Assembly: GCF_021295335.1 (NCBI RefSeq)
Contig: NZ_JAIWOT010000001.1
Location: 1,739,001 to 1,803,000 of the forward strand
From: Komagataeibacter sp. FNDCF1
Lineage (GTDB): Bacteria; Pseudomonadota; Alphaproteobacteria; Acetobacterales; Acetobacteraceae
DNA length: 64,000 bases
Direction: 5' to 3'
Numbering within the stretch: position 1 is the stretch's first letter; each line of letters opens with the position of its first letter. The notes under the pieces are model-generated. The model had not been told where the DNA came from. It ran no database searches and saw nothing but the letters and a program-made list of their open reading frames with translations. Positions 53,726-63,047 of the stretch are shown one piece after another. The translations under genes were made by a program, and so were the position numbers.

Positions 53726-54586
53726 ATGATTTCAGTAGAAAGCCGTCGGGCCTTTTTCCTTTTCCTTGCCCTTTTCGCGGGGCTGTTGCTGGTCTGGCAG
53801 CTTTCCACCGCGTCCGCACCCGAACGGTCTCCATACGGTATCCCGCAGGGCAATGCGGAATACCAGATGCTGATGGGCCACGCCCCGGGTACGACCCAGA
53901 CCCGGGAAGGCTTTCCCGGCCCGGCCCGCTTTGTCGCATCCGCCCTGCAGGCCCTGCACGCGCCGTTTCATAATAATGGCCCCAGTGACCGGGGCATTGG
54001 CTGGCAGGTTGGCGCGTCCCTGCTGCGTGTTGCGATCGGATACGGGCTGGCGGTTGTGGTTGCAGTGCCGTTGGGGTTCCTGATCGGGCTGCGTCCCGTC
54101 ATCCGCCGCGCGGTTGACCCGTTTATCCAGATCCTGCGCCCGATTTCGCCTCTGGCATGGATGCCGCTTGCGCTTTACACGATCCGCAATGCAGAAGGCT
54201 GCGGCATTTTTGTCATCTTCATCTGTTCCCTGTGGCCCATTGTACTCAACACGGCCTTTGGTGTCGGCAGCGTGCGCCGGGAATGGCTGAATGTCGCCCG
54301 CACGCTGGAAGTCGGCTGGGCGCGCAGGGTGCTGTTCGTCCTGCTGCCGGCGGCGGCACCGACCATCATTACCGGCATGCGGATCGGGCTGGGGATCGCG
54401 TGGCTTGCCATTGTCGCGGCCGAGATGCTGGTGGGCAGTTCGGGCATTGGCTACTTCGTGTGGAACCAGTGGAACAACCTGTCCCTTTCCAACGTGCTGC
54501 TGGCGGTCCTGCTGATCGGTTTTACGGGCATGGTGCTGGACGGCGCGCTGGCGGCCCTGCAGAGGAGCGTGACCTATGCCGAATGA
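53726..54586 (+). CDS. ABC transporter permease, NrtB/CynB type
   Basis: This inner-membrane permease has 286 residues and about six hydrophobic helices. The EAA loop is VARTLEVGWARRVLFVLLPA followed by AAPTIITGMRIGLGIAW, as in nitrate/taurine/cyanate permeases. It starts 5 bp after the binding protein and overlaps the ATPase start by 11 bp. Confidence 0.9.
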   Translation: MISVESRRAFFLFLALFAGLLLVWQLSTASAPERSPYGIPQGNAEYQMLMGHAPGTTQTREGFPGPARFVASALQALHAPFHNNGPSDRGIGWQVGASLLRVAIGYGLAVVVAVPLGFLIGLRPVIRRAVDPFIQILRPISPLAWMPLALYTIRNAEGCGIFVIFICSLWPIVLNTAFGVGSVRREWLNVARTLEVGWARRVLFVLLPAAAPTIITGMRIGLGIAWLAIVAAEMLVGSSGIGYFVWNQWNNLSLSNVLLAVLLIGFTGMVLDGALAALQRSVTYAE

Positions 54587-55415
54587 TAACGCATTGGCAC
54601 CAACCACCATGGCCCATGACACATCCCGGCCGCTGGTTGAGGTCTCCATGCTGGAAAAACGGTATGGCAATAGCGGACCACCGGTATTTTCCGATGTGTC
54701 GTTCACGATCCAGCCCGGTGAATTCGTCTGCCTGATCGGCCATTCGGGATGCGGCAAAAGCTCCATACTCAATATCCTGGCAGGGCTGGAACAGCCGTCC
54801 GGTGGCACGGTCATCATGGATGGGTGCGAGATCAATGGCCCGGGTCTGGAGCGTGGTGTCGTCTTTCAGGGCCATGCCCTGCTGCCGTGGCTCAGTGCGG
54901 TGCAGAACGTGGCCTTTGCCGTACGGTCGCGCTTTCCCACCCTCTCACGTACCGAAATAAAGGAAAAGGCCGAATACTACCTGCATCTGGTCGGCCTGCG
55001 GAACGCGCTGGACAAGAAGCCGGCCGAACTGTCGGGCGGCATGCGCCAGCGCGTGGGGATTGCCCGCGCCTTTTGCACGCAACCCCGCATGCTGCTGATG
55101 GATGAACCCTTTGGCGCACTGGATGCCCTGACACGCGGGTTGATCCAGGAGGAACTTCTCCAGATCTGCGCCCGCACGCAGCAGACCGTCTTCATGATCA
55201 CGCATGATGTTGATGAAGCGATCCTGCTGGCGGAACGTGTTTTACTGATGAGCAACGGGCCTGATGCCCGTCTGGCGGAAAGCATCGACAACCCGTTGCC
55301 CCGCACCCGGACACGGGAAAGCATGCATCATGAAACCGGGTTTTACGATCTGCGCAACCACCTTGTCGACTTTCTGGTCCGCCGCTCCGCGCTGGTCAGC
55401 AAGGGCGAAAACTGA
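54576..55415 (+). CDS. ABC transporter ATP-binding protein, NrtD/CynD type
   Basis: This 279-residue ATPase has Walker A GHSGCGKSS (55-63), signature LSGGMRQR (152-159) and Walker B RMLLMDEPFGALDALTR, with a H-loop in MITHDVDEAILLAERV. The relationship is to the nitrate/sulfonate/cyanate group. It ends 20 bp before cyanase. Confidence 0.92.
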   Translation: MPNDNALAPTTMAHDTSRPLVEVSMLEKRYGNSGPPVFSDVSFTIQPGEFVCLIGHSGCGKSSILNILAGLEQPSGGTVIMDGCEINGPGLERGVVFQGHALLPWLSAVQNVAFAVRSRFPTLSRTEIKEKAEYYLHLVGLRNALDKKPAELSGGMRQRVGIARAFCTQPRMLLMDEPFGALDALTRGLIQEELLQICARTQQTVFMITHDVDEAILLAERVLLMSNGPDARLAESIDNPLPRTRTRESMHHETGFYDLRNHLVDFLVRRSALVSKGEN

Positions 55416-55435
55416 CGTCATGAAAGGAAATGACC

Positions 55436-55891
55436 ATGCCTGTATTCGAAAGCCGTGAAGAGGTCACGCATGCCATCATTGCCGCGCGCGTGGCCAGAGG
55501 CATCCGCTGGGCGGATGTAGCAACGGCCGTGGGCCGGAGCAAGGAATGGACCACGGCGGCCTGTTTTGGCCAGATGACCTTCAGCAAAGGAGAGGCCGAG
55601 GCCCTTGTCGCATTGCTTGACCTTGATCCCTCAGCCCTGGCGTGGCTGCAGACCGTGCCCTACAAGGGCACGCTGGGCGGCGGCGCGCCGGATGATCCGC
55701 TGCTGTACCGCTGGTATGAAATGATCAGCGTCTATGGTCCCGCCATCAAGGAACTGATCCATGAGGAGTTCGGGGACGGGATCATGAGCGCCATTGACTT
55801 CAAGATGCATATCGAACGCGAACCCGATCCGGCGGGTGACCGGGTCCATGTGAATATTTCCGGAAAATTCCTGCCTTACAAAAAATACTGA
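55436..55891 (+). CDS. cynS: Cyanase (cyanate hydratase)
   Basis: This enzyme converts cyanate plus bicarbonate to ammonia and carbon dioxide (via carbamate). The 151 residues comprise an N-terminal HTH-like domain and a C-terminal catalytic domain with DDPLLYRWYEMISVYGPAIK and FGDGIMSAIDF. The three catalytic residues known from the E. coli enzyme are conserved (here Arg92, Glu95, Ser118). The ATG at 55436 is preferred over 55430 because AAAGGA is better placed. As the last gene of the run it detoxifies, or draws nitrogen from, cyanate entering through or made by its neighbours. Confidence 0.96.
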   Translation: MPVFESREEVTHAIIAARVARGIRWADVATAVGRSKEWTTAACFGQMTFSKGEAEALVALLDLDPSALAWLQTVPYKGTLGGGAPDDPLLYRWYEMISVYGPAIKELIHEEFGDGIMSAIDFKMHIEREPDPAGDRVHVNISGKFLPYKKY

Positions 55892-55930
55892 CAGTATTAT
55901 CCGGGCGGAATTCAATATTCTGCCCATACT
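55892..55930 (+). terminator. Hairpin after cynS
   Basis: GGGCGGAAT (55903-55911) pairs with ATTCTGCCC (55917-55925) with a 5-nt loop, and AGTAT/ATACT adds an outer stem. The T-run is absent, so it may be a transcript-stabilising hairpin or a weak terminator. Confidence 0.4.
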
Positions 55931-55965
55931 ATAAAATAACAGAAAATAAAATTATCGTCCCAGGA

Positions 55966-55982
55966 CGGTACGGTTTCTTGCG
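55966..55982 (+). promoter_or_regulatory. Sigma-54-like promoter candidate for the porin gene
   Basis: CGGTACG-N5-TTGCG resembles the -24/-12 consensus TGGCACG-N4-TTGC but with one extra base in the spacer. It lies about 40 bp upstream of the porin start. The nearby sigma-54-type activator makes it worth noting; the spacer length argues against full activity. Confidence 0.25.
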
Positions 55983-57332
55983 CTCTTTACGGTCCGACAT
56001 CGTAACAAGGAGTACAGACCATGTCGCATGCCTACAGGACTCTTCTTCCCGCACAGGCGCAGTTGTTCACAAAGGCTGCCGCCCTGTCCATCACGCTTGC
56101 AGGTCTGGGCTCATCGGGCGCATACGGGGCGGCCCCGGTCACGGACCTTACGCGCGGCGGCCTGCCCCCACCCAATACGGCGCGACTGGTGCCAAAGGTC
56201 ATAACGACCCCGCCTGCACAGGGTGCGCCACAGGTTAAAAAGACCGTACCCATGCCTGCCTGGCTGGGCCGGTTTACCGCAGCCAATGGCGCGGCATCCG
56301 GCTTCGGTACGGTTGGCCCATACGGGCAGGCCCGCTGGGCCGAGGACTGGAGCTTTCTTGCCCATGAACCCGCCGATGTCCGGCGCAGGGACTGGTTCAA
56401 CCGCCTGAAATACGTGCGGCTGAATGACAGTGGCTCCATCTGGGTCAGTTTCAGCGGGGAAGAACGCCTACGCTATGTGTTTGAAAACCAGCCGGCACTG
56501 GGCAAGGCCGGGGTGACGGATGCTAGAGCATAATCCGATCAGTCTGGTTCATATCCAGCGGCGGTGAAGCACGCAGCGGCCTGGCGATGAGAGATATCGT
56601 CAATTGCTTCACAGACGGTATTTTGAAGAGCGTCGAGGGTTCGCGGTGCCACCCGTCTGATCCACGCCTTCATTTTGGCGAAGATGTTTTCGATCGGGTT
56701 GAAATCAGGACTGTAGGGCGGCAGGAACAACAACCTGGCGCCGACTGCCTCCACAGCCTCGCGGGCAACGGCTCCTTTATGGGCGGGCAGATTGTCCAGA
56801 ATGACGACGTCTCCCGGCGACAGGGTTGGAACGAGCACCTTGCGGGTATAGGCGGCAAACCATTCGCCGGTCATTGGGCCGTCCAGCATCATCGGTGCTG
56901 TCATGCCGGAGAGGCGCAGCCCGCCGATGAACGTCGTGGTTTTCCAGTGCCCGTGGGGCACGGACATCCGACAGCGCGTGCCCCGTTGTGACCGCCCCCG
57001 CAGGCGGGCCATCTTCGTTGAGACGGCTGTTTCGTCGATGAAGATCAGACGGGCCGGATCAAGGTCAGGCTGACTGTCAAACCAGGCCTCGCGCCGCTGT
57101 GCGACGTCGGGCCGTGTCTGCTCGCTGGCGTGCGCCGTTTTTTTTGATGGTCATGTCGTGACGGTCGAGACAGCGCCAGATCGTGCTCGGCGCAAAGCGG
57201 ACACCGTGTTCCGCTGCAAGTGTCTCCGCCAGTTCGACAAGGGAAATATCGGCCTTTGTTTCAATCGCGGCCAGCAGGAAGGCTGACCACGCTTCAATCC
57301 GGTGAGAACGGCGATCACCGCCCTGTTTAATA

Positions 57333-58490
57333 CCAAGGGCTATTGTCTCTGACTCATCTGTGAAGTGACGCGAAGGGCCTGTTCTGATTCTGTTGTGAGA
57401 GGGAGGATCGGGAATGGCTGGTGCGATTGCTTTACGGACGGATTATACGGCTTCTGCGTTACGACGTCTGGCTTCTCGTACGCGGGATGCGAATGTTGCA
57501 CGGCGCCTTTTGTCTCTGGCTGCGGTGCGCGATGGTGCCAGCCGTGGCGAAGCGGCGCGGATCGGCGGCATGGACCGGCAAACCCTGCGGGACTGGGTGC
57601 ACCGGTTCAATGCTACGGGGCCGGATGGTTTGCGGGACCAATGGCGCAACGGGTCGGTCTGCCGCCTGACAGCGGACCAACTGGCAGAATTATCGGCGCT
57701 GGTCACGACAGGGCCTGACCGTGCCCGGGACGGTGTGGTGCGCTGGCGTCGGGTCGATCTTCAGCGGGTCATCGAAGAGCGTTTTGGCGTCTCCTATCAC
57801 GAACGCCATGTCTCCACCCTGCTGAAGCGGCTTGGGTTCAGCCACGTCAGCGCGCGTCCGCGTCACCCCGGACAGGATCCATCCGTCATGGACGCGTTTA
57901 AAAAAACTTCCCCACGATCCTGAGCGCCCACACCGGACATCTGCCCAAGGGCAGGCGGATTGAACTCTGGTTTCAGGACGAGGCCCGCATCGGGCAGAAG
58001 AACGGCCTTGTCCGACAATGGGCGCGGCGTGGCACCCGACCACGCCAGCCGGCCGACCAGCGCTACGAGAATGCCTGGCTGTTCGGGGCGATCTGCCCGG
58101 CACTTGGCAAGGCGGCAGGCCTGGTGCTGCCGTTTACCGGCACGGCCAGCATGCAACTGCATATCGAGGAAATCTCACGCTGCGTCGCACGCGGCGCCCA
58201 TGCCGTCGTCCTGCTCGATCGTGCCGGCTGGCATACGACACCCAAACTCAGACTGCCGCGCAACGTCAGCCTGGTCTTCCTGCCGTCCCGCGCGCCCGAA
58301 CTGAACCCGGTCGAGAATATCTGGCAGTTCCTCCGCGCCAACTGGCTGTCCAACACCGTGTTCAGTGGCATCGAACACATCATCGAAGCCGCATGCACCG
58401 CATGGAACAACCTCACCGCCCTGCCACAGACCATCCGATCCATCGGTCTCAGAAACTGGGCTCATATAGGTCAAAGGTGATAGCCCTTGG
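57333..58490 (+). mobile_element. IS630-family element D
   Basis: The inverted ends CCAAGGGCTAT and ATAGCCCTTGG lie at TA (57331-57332 and 58491-58492), inside the transposase gene of element C. It is a different IS630 lineage from C. Confidence 0.88.
57414..58480 (+). CDS. IS630-family transposase of element D, with frameshift site
   Basis: The first frame holds the HTH domains (GASRGEAARIGGMDRQTLRD, YHERHVSTLLKRLGFSHVSA) and ends at 57923. The next frame carries LPKGRRIELWFQDEARIGQK (first Asp), HAVVLLDRAGWHTTPKL and SRAPELNPVENIWQFLRANW. The switch falls at GTTTAAAAAAACTTCC near 57900, a plausible programmed frameshift. Confidence 0.85.
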
Positions 58491-59955
58491 TATAAGCGCA
58501 TGGTCACGACCGCTGGCCTGCCACTCAGCAACCCAGCGGATAACGCTCGACGAAGACACACCAAAACGAACCGCCGCCGCACGACGGGTCATGCCAGAGG
58601 CAACAGCCGCAATCGTGCGGCGGCGAAGGTCAGCAGACAGGGCTCGGGTCATACGGGTCGGCCTCCATACCGGCACATAGTATGAATCAGATTTCGACCA
58701 GTAGGGGAATCTTAAAATGAACCTATTAGATCGGATTATGCTCTAGTCGTGTTCTGCTGCGCAACCAGTACGGGGCCGACCTGCATCTGGGGTCGCATGT
58801 CCGTATCTATGCCGAACTGCTTGATGCCGTGGCCGGCGGGTCGAATACATACGGCTACCAGACCGGCCTGCAACGTGAACGGCTGGACATGCAGCAGGGC
58901 TTTGTCGAACTGCGGGGCCACTTCCTCGGCGCGCATATGGGGGTCATGGGAGGGCGGCAGCTGTTCCTTGATGCACCGGTCATGATGCAGTCCGCGCGTG
59001 ATATCCCCAACGTGCAGCAGACATGGGACGGCTTTCGTGGTTATGCGTTATGGAAGAACTTTCGGGTAGACATCTTTGATTTCTTCCAGACGAACAAACA
59101 GCCGGTTGGCATATTTTCCAATGGTACGAACTATTCCGGCCGATTGTACGGCGCCTATGCGTCCGGCGCGCTTCCCGCCTTCCAGTTCATGGGGCAACGC
59201 TCCCAGCTTTACCTTGATGCGTTCTTCATGGGCTACCTGTATGGCAGTCCGCTGGCATCAGTCCCCACGGCATCGGTTGGTGGTGCCACGGCGGGCACGA
59301 CGCGCCGGGATGGCATCGGCGGGCGGCTGTGGGGCAAGGTTGGCCCGTTTAGCGTGAATCTTGACGGCATTTATCAAGGTGGCTCGTTCCATCCCGTCAA
59401 TAATGGCGCACACCGGCGGGTGGATGCCTATGCGGTCAATGGCGGCATCAATTACACCATTCCCAAGGTTCCGGGCGCACCAACCTTCGGCGTGCAGGCG
59501 GATCTGTTCTCGGGTGGGAATTACAACCAGACATCGGGATCGGTAGGAACGTTTGGCACGCCCTATTTCCCGCTTCCCTACTATAATGACGTGACCATGA
59601 CCCTGAACAACCAGAACCTGGTCGGGGTTGGCCCGGTCATGACCTATGCGGTGGCGAAAAAGGTCTCGCTGCGGCTGCATGCGCCGTTCTTCTGGCGTGA
59701 TAGCACGCAGGACGCGCTGTACGGGATCGGGCGCGTCTATACTCCGCGCGACGGGCTGCACGGGGGATATGTGGGTGCCATACCACAGTTCCAGGTCAGT
59801 TGGTCCTTTGCCCCGCACTGGGTCTGGACGCATGATATTGCCGGTATCCTGGCCTCCCGTGGCGTGCGCGCGGCAGGGCTGCATTCAGGCGCCTATTACA
59901 TGCAGACCATGCAGTTCGTATTCTGACTGACAGAAGCGCTCTGTCCCTGTAGGCT

Positions 59956-60012
59956 ACCATCTGGCTGCCAGCGTCCCCTCGCGGGCTGCCAGCCAGATGG
60001 TTCCTTTTCCTT
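59956..60012 (+). terminator. Rho-independent terminator after the porin gene
   Basis: ACCATCTGGCTG (59956-59967) pairs perfectly with CAGCCAGATGGT (59990-60001). Additional inner pairing and TCCTTTTCCTT follow. It separates the porin from the activator gene. Confidence 0.8.
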
Positions 60013-60031
60013 ATCAGGCTTGCTGGCACAT

Positions 60032-61594
60032 ATGTCCGGTTCCGACACCCACGATGGTTTCCCTGCCGAGTTCTGGCGTTCACAGGAAATCCTGCTGCTC
60101 AAGAACGTCATGGCCCTTGTGGGCCGGGGGCTTGATCTTGATGGCGTGCTGCGTGAGGTCGTGCACCTGCTCTCGGAACTGCTGGGGCTCAACCGCGCGC
60201 GCATCATCCTCAAGGACCCGGAAGGGGATACCTACCGCATCCGCCATGCCTATGGCCTGACAACAGCCGAGATTACACGCGGTGTCTACCGGCTGGGCGA
60301 GGGCATAACGGGGGCGGCACTGAAGAACCGGCATCTGATTATCGTGCAGGATATCGACAAGGAACCCCTTTTCCTTGGCCGTGCCGTCCTGCGTGAGCAC
60401 CTGCCACCGGAAAAGGTGGCTTTCATCGCCATGCCCATTGACCTGGGACACAACCGGGTCGGCCTGATCGCGTGCCACAGGCTGCGACACCGGAACAGGA
60501 ACCTGTCCGATGACATCATGATCCTGCAGATCATATCCACCCTTATCGGCCAGTTGATGAAACTGGGCGATACGGTGGAAGAACAGACGCGCGCCCTGCA
60601 CGAGCATAACCAGTTGCTGGAAAATGCGCTGGAAAACGCCACCATGCGGTATGGCATCATTGGCACTTCACCTGCCCTGCTGAAGGCGATTACCGAGCTT
60701 GAAGGCGTATCGCACGCGTCATCCAGCGTGCTGCTGTGCGGGGCTGCGGGAACGGGCAAGGAACTGTTTGCGCGCGCGCTGCATATGGCCAGTCCCCGTC
60801 GCGCGCAGCCCTTTGTGCGTGTCAACTGCGCCGCCATTCCCGAAAACGCATTTGAAACCGAGCTTTTCGGCCACGAACGCGGGGCTTTTCCTGGGGCAAG
60901 GGCACGTCGGCTGGGGCAGCTTGAACAGGCGCATACCGGGACGCTTTTCCTTGATGAAGTTGGTGAACTTCCCTTGGCCATACAGGGCCGGCTGCTGCAC
61001 GTGTTCGAGCAGGGCACATTATCGCGCGCCGGTACGGCGCTTTCGCGCAGGATCGACATCCGCATTGTCAGCGCGACCAGCCAGAACTTGCGCAAGCGTG
61101 TCGAGACGGGGCTGTTCCGCTATGATCTGTTCTACCATCTTAATGTCATACCCATCACGTTGCCGACCCTTGCCGCCCGCAGGGAGGACATTCCCCTGCT
61201 GTGCAGCCATTTCCTCAGCCAATTCAACCAGCGGCATGAACGTAACATCAGCCTGTCCCGGTCTGCAGTCGAACTGCTGACAGAACAGGACTGGCCGGGT
61301 CATATCCGCCAGCTTGCCAATGTTATTGAACGTGTCGTGCTGCTCGCGCCACAACCGGTCATCACGGCACGGGAACTGCGCGCCTTCCTGCATGACATTA
61401 CGCAGCCGGTTCCATTGCAGCCACTACAGGGCGAACGTGCATATCGGCCGTATCTTTCCGCTTCTTCCCATTCCAAGGAAGAACTGCTGCATGCGCTCAG
61501 GCTGAATGGCGGCAACAAGTCACGCACCGCGCAGCAGTTGGGCATGACGGCACGGCAGCTTCATTATCGTTTGAAGTTGTTTGATGTTGTCTAG
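60032..61594 (+). CDS. Sigma-54-type activator (GAF-AAA+-Fis), NifA-like, variant GAFTGA loop
   Basis: This is an enhancer-binding activator of about 520 residues. The GAF sensor domain spans residues about 20-170. The AAA+ domain has Walker A GAAGTGKE, ELFGHERGAFPGARARRLGQ, Walker B GTLFLDEVGEL and DIRIVSATSQNLRKRVETGL. The C-terminal Fis HTH is ALRLNGGNKSRTAQQLGMTA followed by RQLHYRLKLF. The sigma-54-contacting loop reads GAFPGA instead of GAFTGA. ATG 60032 is preferred over TTG 60020. The stop TAG is part of the CTAG target of an IS1182, so the native end may be a few residues longer. It probably controls the porin and the cyanate run. Confidence 0.88.
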   Translation: MSGSDTHDGFPAEFWRSQEILLLKNVMALVGRGLDLDGVLREVVHLLSELLGLNRARIILKDPEGDTYRIRHAYGLTTAEITRGVYRLGEGITGAALKNRHLIIVQDIDKEPLFLGRAVLREHLPPEKVAFIAMPIDLGHNRVGLIACHRLRHRNRNLSDDIMILQIISTLIGQLMKLGDTVEEQTRALHEHNQLLENALENATMRYGIIGTSPALLKAITELEGVSHASSSVLLCGAAGTGKELFARALHMASPRRAQPFVRVNCAAIPENAFETELFGHERGAFPGARARRLGQLEQAHTGTLFLDEVGELPLAIQGRLLHVFEQGTLSRAGTALSRRIDIRIVSATSQNLRKRVETGLFRYDLFYHLNVIPITLPTLAARREDIPLLCSHFLSQFNQRHERNISLSRSAVELLTEQDWPGHIRQLANVIERVVLLAPQPVITARELRAFLHDITQPVPLQPLQGERAYRPYLSASSHSKEELLHALRLNGGNKSRTAQQLGMTARQLHYRLKLFDVV

Positions 61595-63043
61595 CAGCCT
61601 GTCGGGTTGGGCATTTTGCGGCTGATAACGCCGAGGCAGACCCGGCTTATGCTGCGTGAAGCCGAGCCATTCTTTTGCAGTTGTATGCGAGAGCGACGAG
61701 TGTCCATTCGGTCGTAACTTTTGCAAGGCTGCGCAGACTGAATCTTCTGAACCCCATGATGCTTTTGATAATTCCAAAGACCGGTTCAACGGTCTGTTTT
61801 CGTAGTCTGTAAACATCTCCGGCTTCTGTGGTTTCCAGCCTGTCCTTCATGGCTAGCCGCCAGGGTTCGGTTATCCGGCGTGGCTCCTTGTTTTCAGGAG
61901 GTGGCCGGAAATCATATGGCCTGCGGGCGCGAGGCCGTCCGATGGCGACCAGCGGATCGATGCCTTTTTTCCGCAGGTCCCGGACTGCCTGCCCGTTGGG
62001 GTAACCGGTGTCGGCGAGCACTGTCTTTGGGAGACCGATCGTGTTTTCCATCGACAGCACCGTGCTGGTAAAGGACGGCGCGTCCGCTGACGTGGCGACA
62101 ACGCCGGTTGTCACGATCAGCTGGCTGCCTTCAGCGCAGACCACAGCCTGAGCATTGTAAGCCTGCCGGAACTCATGGGCGTCCGAACGCCGCATGAGGC
62201 GGCTGTCCGGATCAGTCAGGCTGATCTGTCTCTCGGGTGGAGGTTCATCATCGGGCGGTTTCGGCGCCCGGCCGCGACGCCCTGTTTTTGCGTCATAGAC
62301 GGCTTTCTTTTTCTCGTATGCCGGTCGCGCCGCCTCGGCCTGAGCCTTCGCGTCAGATTCCAGCCGGGCGCAGGCTTCATCCAGCTTCGCTTTCAGCGTT
62401 TCCCGGCGGGCAAGTTCTTCCGGCAATGCCTGCGGATCACTGTCTGTGGCGTCCGCGTGCTCCGCCTGTTCCATCAGTTTCGCGATATCCACCCCCAACT
62501 GTTCACGCAGGGCCCTGATCCGGTCGTAGCGCAGGGAGCGGTATTTCGAGGCGTCGGCATCAATCTTCGTGCCGTCGATCGACACCACACCCAGACGCAG
62601 CAGGCCCGTCTCGCGCGCCAGAAGCAGGACCTGCGCAAATGCAGCTTCAATGGCCGTCCGGTTCGTTCGGCGAAAGGCGGCAATCGTGTCGTGATCCGGA
62701 TGCAGGTTCGCCGCCACGAAGCGCACCCCGATGTCACGATATGTCGCCCGCTCGATCCGCCGTGAGGAAAAAATCCCGTTCGCGTAACTGAAAATCAGAA
62801 GAGCCAGCATCAGCCGCGGATGATACTGCGCCTTGCCACCCGTGCGCACCGGCACGCAGAACGCGGTCATCGGAACCCGCTCAACAGCGGCAACAATGAA
62901 ATGCGCCATATCGTCAGCCGGAAGCCACGACTTCAAATCAGGCGGCAGAAGATACGGCTGAGACCGGTCAAACGGGATAAAGCTACTCATCTCATAACCT
63001 TACAACCGCCCCCCTTCACAGGGTACCCCAACCCGACAGGCTG
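61595..63043 (-). mobile_element. IS1182-family element, copy 2
   Basis: This 1449-bp element has the same ends as copy 1, flanked by CTAG (61591-61594 and 63044-63047). The left CTAG supplies the stop codon of the activator gene; the right CTAG abuts an IS630 end. Confidence 0.92.
61647..62990 (-). CDS. IS1182-family transposase, copy 2
   Basis: This 447-residue protein is close to copy 1, with scattered substitutions (for example DTGYPNGQAVRDLRKKG for DTGYASGQAVRDLRKKG). The catalytic Asp, Asp and Glu blocks are kept and it appears intact. Confidence 0.94.
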   Translation of the reverse strand: MSSFIPFDRSQPYLLPPDLKSWLPADDMAHFIVAAVERVPMTAFCVPVRTGGKAQYHPRLMLALLIFSYANGIFSSRRIERATYRDIGVRFVAANLHPDHDTIAAFRRTNRTAIEAAFAQVLLLARETGLLRLGVVSIDGTKIDADASKYRSLRYDRIRALREQLGVDIAKLMEQAEHADATDSDPQALPEELARRETLKAKLDEACARLESDAKAQAEAARPAYEKKKAVYDAKTGRRGRAPKPPDDEPPPERQISLTDPDSRLMRRSDAHEFRQAYNAQAVVCAEGSQLIVTTGVVATSADAPSFTSTVLSMENTIGLPKTVLADTGYPNGQAVRDLRKKGIDPLVAIGRPRARRPYDFRPPPENKEPRRITEPWRLAMKDRLETTEAGDVYRLRKQTVEPVFGIIKSIMGFRRFSLRSLAKVTTEWTLVALAYNCKRMARLHAA

Positions 63044-63047
63044 CTAG

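Larger units (their letters stand above)
56539..58652 (-). pseudogene. IS630 transposase of element C, interrupted
   Basis: The N-terminal HTH (TRALSADLRRRTIAAVASGM, AAVRFGVSSSSVIRWVAEWQ) lies at 58652-58493. Element D then intervenes. The middle part (ETLAAEHGVRFAPSTIWRCL) lies at about 57330-57140. A run of eight T residues near 57140 marks a frame change, and the DDE core ([52 protein letters not shown]) runs to 56539. Confidence 0.85.
56526..58743 (-). mobile_element. IS630-family element C, containing element D
   Basis: The inverted ends GAGCATAATCCGATC and GATCGGATTATGCTC lie at a duplicated TA (56524-56525 and 58744-58745). Without the inner element its length is about 1.06 kb. Confidence 0.9.
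56021..59926 (+). pseudogene. Alginate-export-family outer membrane porin, split by nested IS630 elements
   Basis: The first part (56021 to about 56525) has a signal-like start (AAALSITLAGLGSSGAYGAA) and AEDWSFLAHEPADVRRRDWF. The second part (58746-59926) continues SRVLLRNQYGADLHLGSHVR, YAELLDAVAGG and MGVMGGRQLFLDAP through beta-strand-rich sequence to a terminal aromatic strand (AYYMQTMQFVF). Removing the outer IS630 with one TA copy restores the frame (ACGGATGCTAGTCGT). This family forms wide barrels that pass small organic solutes, so it was probably the entry pore for the locus substrate. Confidence 0.88.

Noticed and set aside
56539-57012. Stand-alone 157-residue transposase
   Set aside because: It is only the C-terminal part of the element C transposase; the frame continues upstream to a slippery run and an interrupted N-terminus.
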